Below are positions 2,492 to 5,284 of a stretch of DNA of 5,284 nt, piece after piece. The DNA lies in contig PBFV01000054.1 of assembly GCA_002718935.1 (NCBI GenBank), positions 1 to 5,284 on the forward strand, in the 5' to 3' direction. How positions within the stretch are numbered: position 1 is the stretch's first letter; each line of letters opens with the position of its first letter. The position numbers and the translations under genes were made by a program. The notes below the pieces were generated by a model. It made no database searches. It saw only the letters and a program-made list of their open reading frames with translations, and was not told where the DNA came from. The stretch is from Verrucomicrobiales bacterium. Lineage in GTDB: Bacteria; Verrucomicrobiota; Verrucomicrobiia; Limisphaerales; UBA1100.

Positions 2492-5284
2492 ATGAACGTG
2501 AAATGGTTGCGCGTCATCCTGTGCTTTGCGGCAGTGGCTGCCTCGGCGGCGGAGCCGTTGCATTTGCGCATCGACAAGCTGATCGATGGTGGCCAAATCG
2601 GCGCCCTCGCCGGGCCGGCGTCGGATGCGGAGTTTGTGCGGCGGGCGCATCTCGACCTCACCGGGCGCATTCCGTCCAGTGCCGAGGCGCGGGCGTTCAT
2701 CGACAGCAAAGACGCCAACAAACGTGCCACGCTGATTGACCGCCTGCTCGCTTCGCCGGAGTACGCGCGCCACATGGCGGTCTCCTTCGACATCGCGCTG
2801 ATGGACCGCCGCGCCGACAAGCACGTGAAGACGCCCGAGTGGCGCCAGTACCTGTTCGATTCCTTCACCGCCAACAAGCCGTGGGACAAGCTCGCCACCG
2901 AGATTATTTCCTCCGACAACGATCGCAACGCCACCACCGCCAAGCATCCGTACGCCGCCGCGAAATTCATCATGGACCGCGACGCCGAGGTGAACCTCGT
3001 CACGCGCGACCTCGGCCGCAAGTTTTTCGGCATGGACCTTCAGTGCGCCCAGTGTCATGACCATCCGAATATCGCCGACTATTATCAACGCGACTACTAC
3101 GGCATCTACGCCTTTCTCAGCCGGTCGTACATTTTTCAGCCGGACAAAAAGAAGCCCGCGTTGCTCGCTGAGAAACCGACCGGCGAAGTGAGCTTCAAGA
3201 GCGTGTTCACCGACGTCTCCGGCCGCACGCGCCCGCGCTTGCCGGTGGGCGTGGAAATCCCCGAGCCGGTCGTCAAGTCCGGCGCCGAGTACACGGTGAA
3301 GCCCAATCCGAAAAACAAAAATCTGCGGCCCATCCCGGCATACAGCCGGCGCGCACGCTTGGCCGAGCTGGCGGCGGGCAATCGCATGTTCCAGCGCAAC
3401 ATCGCCAACCGCCTGTGGGGTCACCTGATGGGTCGCGCCGTCGTCGAGCCGCGCGACGGCCTGCACACGGACAATCCCGCTGCGCATCCCGCCTTGCTCG
3501 AGCTGCTCACCGACGGGCTCGTGGAAATGAAATTCGACGTGCGCGCCTTCCTCCGCGAGATCGCCCGCACCCAGGCGTACCAGCGCAGCTTCCAGTTGCC
3601 CACCGGCCTCACCGCGCCGGACGTCGCCGCGTTGTATGAGGTGTTCAAAAAACAATCTACCGCCAGCGAGGTGGTGCAGAAGGAATTCGACACCGCCAAG
3701 GAAGCGCTCGACAAGGCCCGCGGCGACCGCCTCGCCGCCAACGCCGCCATTGATACCGCGAAGAAAGCCGTGCCCGCCGCCAAGAAAGCCTTTGATGCCA
3801 CCGTCAAGCCGCTCGCCGATTCCCAAAAAGCCCTCGCTGCCAAGCAAGCCAAGCTCAAGCCCGTCGCCGCCGCTTCCACTGCCGCCAAGGTCGCCGCCGA
3901 TGCGGTGAAAGACAACAAGGAACTCGCCGCTGCCTACGCGAAGATTAAAGCCGAGGCCGACAAATACTCCGCCGAGGTTGCCACTTCGCAAAAAGACACC
4001 GCCGCCAAGGCCGCCGCCAACAAGGCTGCGCAAGCCAAGCTCACCGCCGCCGAGAAAGCCGTCACCGACGCCCAAGCCAAATGGACCGCCGCCGACCAAT
4101 TCGTGCAAGCTGCGGACAAAGTTTGGATAACCGCCTTCGCCAAGCGCGAGCAAGCCAAGGCCACCGCATCCCGCGCCATGCGCCAATGGGAGGATGCCCA
4201 GGTGCTGGCCGAGATGACCGCCGCCCAGACCGCGCTGGCGAACGCGCAAAAGGCAAACGCCACCTTGCAGCAGGAATTGAAATCCGCCCAAGCCGCGCAG
4301 ACTGCCGCTGGCGCGGAATTGCCCAAGGCCCAAGCCACCATGACCACCGCGCAAAAGGCCAGCACCGAAGCCGCAGCTGCCCGCGCTGCGCAACAAAAGT
4401 TGATCGACGCCAAATCCTCCGAGGCCAAGGCGGCGGCGGATGCGGTGACGCAGTCCATCGAATCCGCCAAGCTCACCGGCGAGGCACTGGCACTTGCGGT
4501 TAAACGCAATGACGCCGAGGGGCAAGCGCTCAAAGCCAAGCTGACCGCCGCCAAGGCGCTTGCTGATGAAGCCACTGCCAAGGCGCAAGCGGTTGATGCC
4601 CTGTTTAAGAAAGAAGTCGGCGCTCTCGCCACTGTGCTTGCCCAGCGCGATGCCGCGGCGAAGGATGCCGCCGGCAAGTTGGCCGCCGCGCAAAAAGCCG
4701 TGGTCGCCGTGCAATCGCGCATGGCCGAAGCCGCCAAGCGCACCACCGCTGCACAGGCGAAGGTGGCGTTGGCCGCGAAGACGCAACAGGAATCCGGCGA
4801 CCGCGTGGATGCCGCCGTGGCAACGGTCACCAAACGCTGGAGCCGCAACGTGGCCACCGGCGCCTTCACGCATCTCACGCCCGAGCAGCTTTGCTGGAGC
4901 ATGATGGAAGCCACCGGCCAAGTCGCCGCCCAACGCAACGCCGGCATCGTGGACTTCAACAAAAAGAACCCGCTGAAGGAAGGGGCCAAGGAAGACGCCG
5001 CGCGCCAAGCCGCCCGCGCGAAGCACGTGGAGAAATTTGTGTACGACAAGCTGAAGGGCAACACCGGCAACTTCATCAAGCTCTTCGGCGGCGCGGCGGG
5101 CGAACCGCAGACGGACTTTTACGCCACCGCCGATCAGGCGCTGTTCTTCACCAACGGCAGCACCATCCGCAGCTGGCTGAACACCCTTTCCGCCCGCCTC
5201 GTGAAAATCACCGAGCCCAAGCCCCTCGCCGAGGAATTGTACCTCACCATCCTCACCCGCCGCCCCACCACGGCGGAAACCGTC
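2492..5284 (+). CDS. Exported DUF1549/DUF1553 (planctomycete cytochrome-like) protein with long coiled-coil insert, 3' end missing
   Basis: The frame is open for 931 codons from ATG 2492 to the right edge. The N-terminus is a signal peptide (MNVKWLRVILCFAAVAASAA, cleavage near residues 19-20). Residues about 20-215 are DUF1549 (PSCyt2): FVRRAHLDLTGRIPSSAEAR, KRATLIDRLLASPEYA and a CAQCHDHP motif with Cys185, Cys188 and His189, followed by YYGIYAFLSR. CxxCH is the covalent heme c signature, so heme binding is likely but unproven. DUF1553 (PSD1) starts near residue 286 with RRARLAELAAGNRMFQRNIA, NRLWGHLMGR, HPALLELL and REIARTQAYQ, is interrupted at about 385-782, and resumes with LTPEQLCWSMMEATG (795-809), TADQALFFTN (879-888) and LYLTILTRRPTTAE near the edge. 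That last motif normally lies close to the C-terminus, so probably only tens of residues are missing. There is no N-terminal PSCyt1 domain. Many such genes are followed by a DUF1501 gene; the next gene is outside the window. Location is presumably periplasmic; the reaction is unknown. Confidence 0.93.
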   Translation, partial: MNVKWLRVILCFAAVAASAAEPLHLRIDKLIDGGQIGALAGPASDAEFVRRAHLDLTGRIPSSAEARAFIDSKDANKRATLIDRLLASPEYARHMAVSFDIALMDRRADKHVKTPEWRQYLFDSFTANKPWDKLATEIISSDNDRNATTAKHPYAAAKFIMDRDAEVNLVTRDLGRKFFGMDLQCAQCHDHPNIADYYQRDYYGIYAFLSRSYIFQPDKKKPALLAEKPTGEVSFKSVFTDVSGRTRPRLPVGVEIPEPVVKSGAEYTVKPNPKNKNLRPIPAYSRRARLAELAAGNRMFQRNIANRLWGHLMGRAVVEPRDGLHTDNPAAHPALLELLTDGLVEMKFDVRAFLREIARTQAYQRSFQLPTGLTAPDVAALYEVFKKQSTASEVVQKEFDTAKEALDKARGDRLAANAAIDTAKKAVPAAKKAFDATVKPLADSQKALAAKQAKLKPVAAASTAAKVAADAVKDNKELAAAYAKIKAEADKYSAEVATSQKDTAAKAAANKAAQAKLTAAEKAVTDAQAKWTAADQFVQAADKVWITAFAKREQAKATASRAMRQWEDAQVLAEMTAAQTALANAQKANATLQQELKSAQAAQTAAGAELPKAQATMTTAQKASTEAAAARAAQQKLIDAKSSEAKAAADAVTQSIESAKLTGEALALAVKRNDAEGQALKAKLTAAKALADEATAKAQAVDALFKKEVGALATVLAQRDAAAKDAAGKLAAAQKAVVAVQSRMAEAAKRTTAAQAKVALAAKTQQESGDRVDAAVATVTKRWSRNVATGAFTHLTPEQLCWSMMEATGQVAAQRNAGIVDFNKKNPLKEGAKEDAARQAARAKHVEKFVYDKLKGNTGNFIKLFGGAAGEPQTDFYATADQALFFTNGSTIRSWLNTLSARLVKITEPKPLAEELYLTILTRRPTTAETV
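3644..4837 (+). other. Region encoding the Ala/Lys-rich coiled-coil insert of the DUF1549/DUF1553 protein
   Basis: Residues about 385-782 are dominated by Ala, Lys, Gln, Glu, Asp and Thr, with recurrent AQKA, KAA and AEA words. Apart from one Trp-containing turn near AKWTAAD and MRQWEDA they have almost no aromatics, and few Gly or Pro beyond the first 80 residues. This is the composition of an alanine-rich helical rod like the stalk of TolA. It replaces the short linker that usually joins the two halves of DUF1553. Codon use is the same G+C-rich type as the rest of the gene. The coiled coil is inferred from composition. Confidence 0.75.

Noticed and set aside
3700..4820. Tandem DNA repeat array in the coiled-coil region
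   Set aside because: GCCGCC, AAGGCC and GCCAAG words recur, but with no constant period or long exact copies. The similarity comes from amino-acid composition and codon bias.
2447..5026. Minus-strand open frame of 859 codons
   Set aside because: It lies wholly antisense to the DUF1549/DUF1553 gene, whose domains are clearly recognisable. Its Gly/Leu-rich translation is what reverse-reading Ala- and Lys-rich G+C-rich codons produces, and it has no recognisable domain or signal peptide.
3934..5079. Minus-strand open frame of 381 codons, Ala/Ser/Cys-rich
   Set aside because: A second antisense shadow of the coiled-coil region in another frame; it is low complexity and resembles no family I know.

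Overview
The window looks like a piece of a chromosome from the PVC group of bacteria (Planctomycetota or Verrucomicrobiota; Verrucomicrobiota is my preference). The main reason is the large DUF1549/DUF1553 ('planctomycete cytochrome-like') protein filling the right half, next to an exported NIPSNAP-family protein. Both are typical of the large paralogous sets in those phyla. All genes I accept read on the + strand. None has a clear Shine-Dalgarno sequence, which is not unusual for this group.

Layout. 2-100: the last 32 codons of a Fur/PerR/Zur-family metalloregulator, entering from the left edge. 101-419: non-coding, rich in TCTC/GAGA words and inverted repeats. 420-1375: an exported RCC1-type beta-propeller protein with seven repeats, split by a one-base frame break in a run of seven A. 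1376-1692: a second non-coding stretch. It shares a 13-base word and other short words with the stretch upstream of the RCC1 gene, carries several perfect palindromes, and ends in a minus-strand tRNA-like segment touching the next start codon. 1693-2439: a secreted protein made of two NIPSNAP domains in tandem. 2440-2491: a 52-base gap holding one hairpin. 2492-5284: an exported DUF1549/DUF1553 protein, open at the right edge, with about 400 residues of Ala/Lys-rich predicted coiled coil inserted inside DUF1553.

Base composition changes across the window. Sampled 60-base lines in the RCC1 gene hold 31 and 23 G+C (52 and 38 %); lines in the DUF1549/DUF1553 gene hold 41 and 37 (68 and 62 %). 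The left third may therefore be a block of different history.

How the genes work together: the NIPSNAP and DUF1549/DUF1553 genes are close and co-directional, both encode signal peptides, and are plausibly one transcription unit acting outside the cytoplasmic membrane. The biochemical role of DUF1549/DUF1553 proteins is not established; the CxxCH motif suggests c-type heme binding. The Fur fragment is separated from the RCC1 gene by 319 bases and need not be related to it. I see no CRISPR array, transposase, rRNA or intact tRNA. The most unusual things here are the coiled-coil insert, the frame-broken seven-bladed propeller and the tRNA-like leader.
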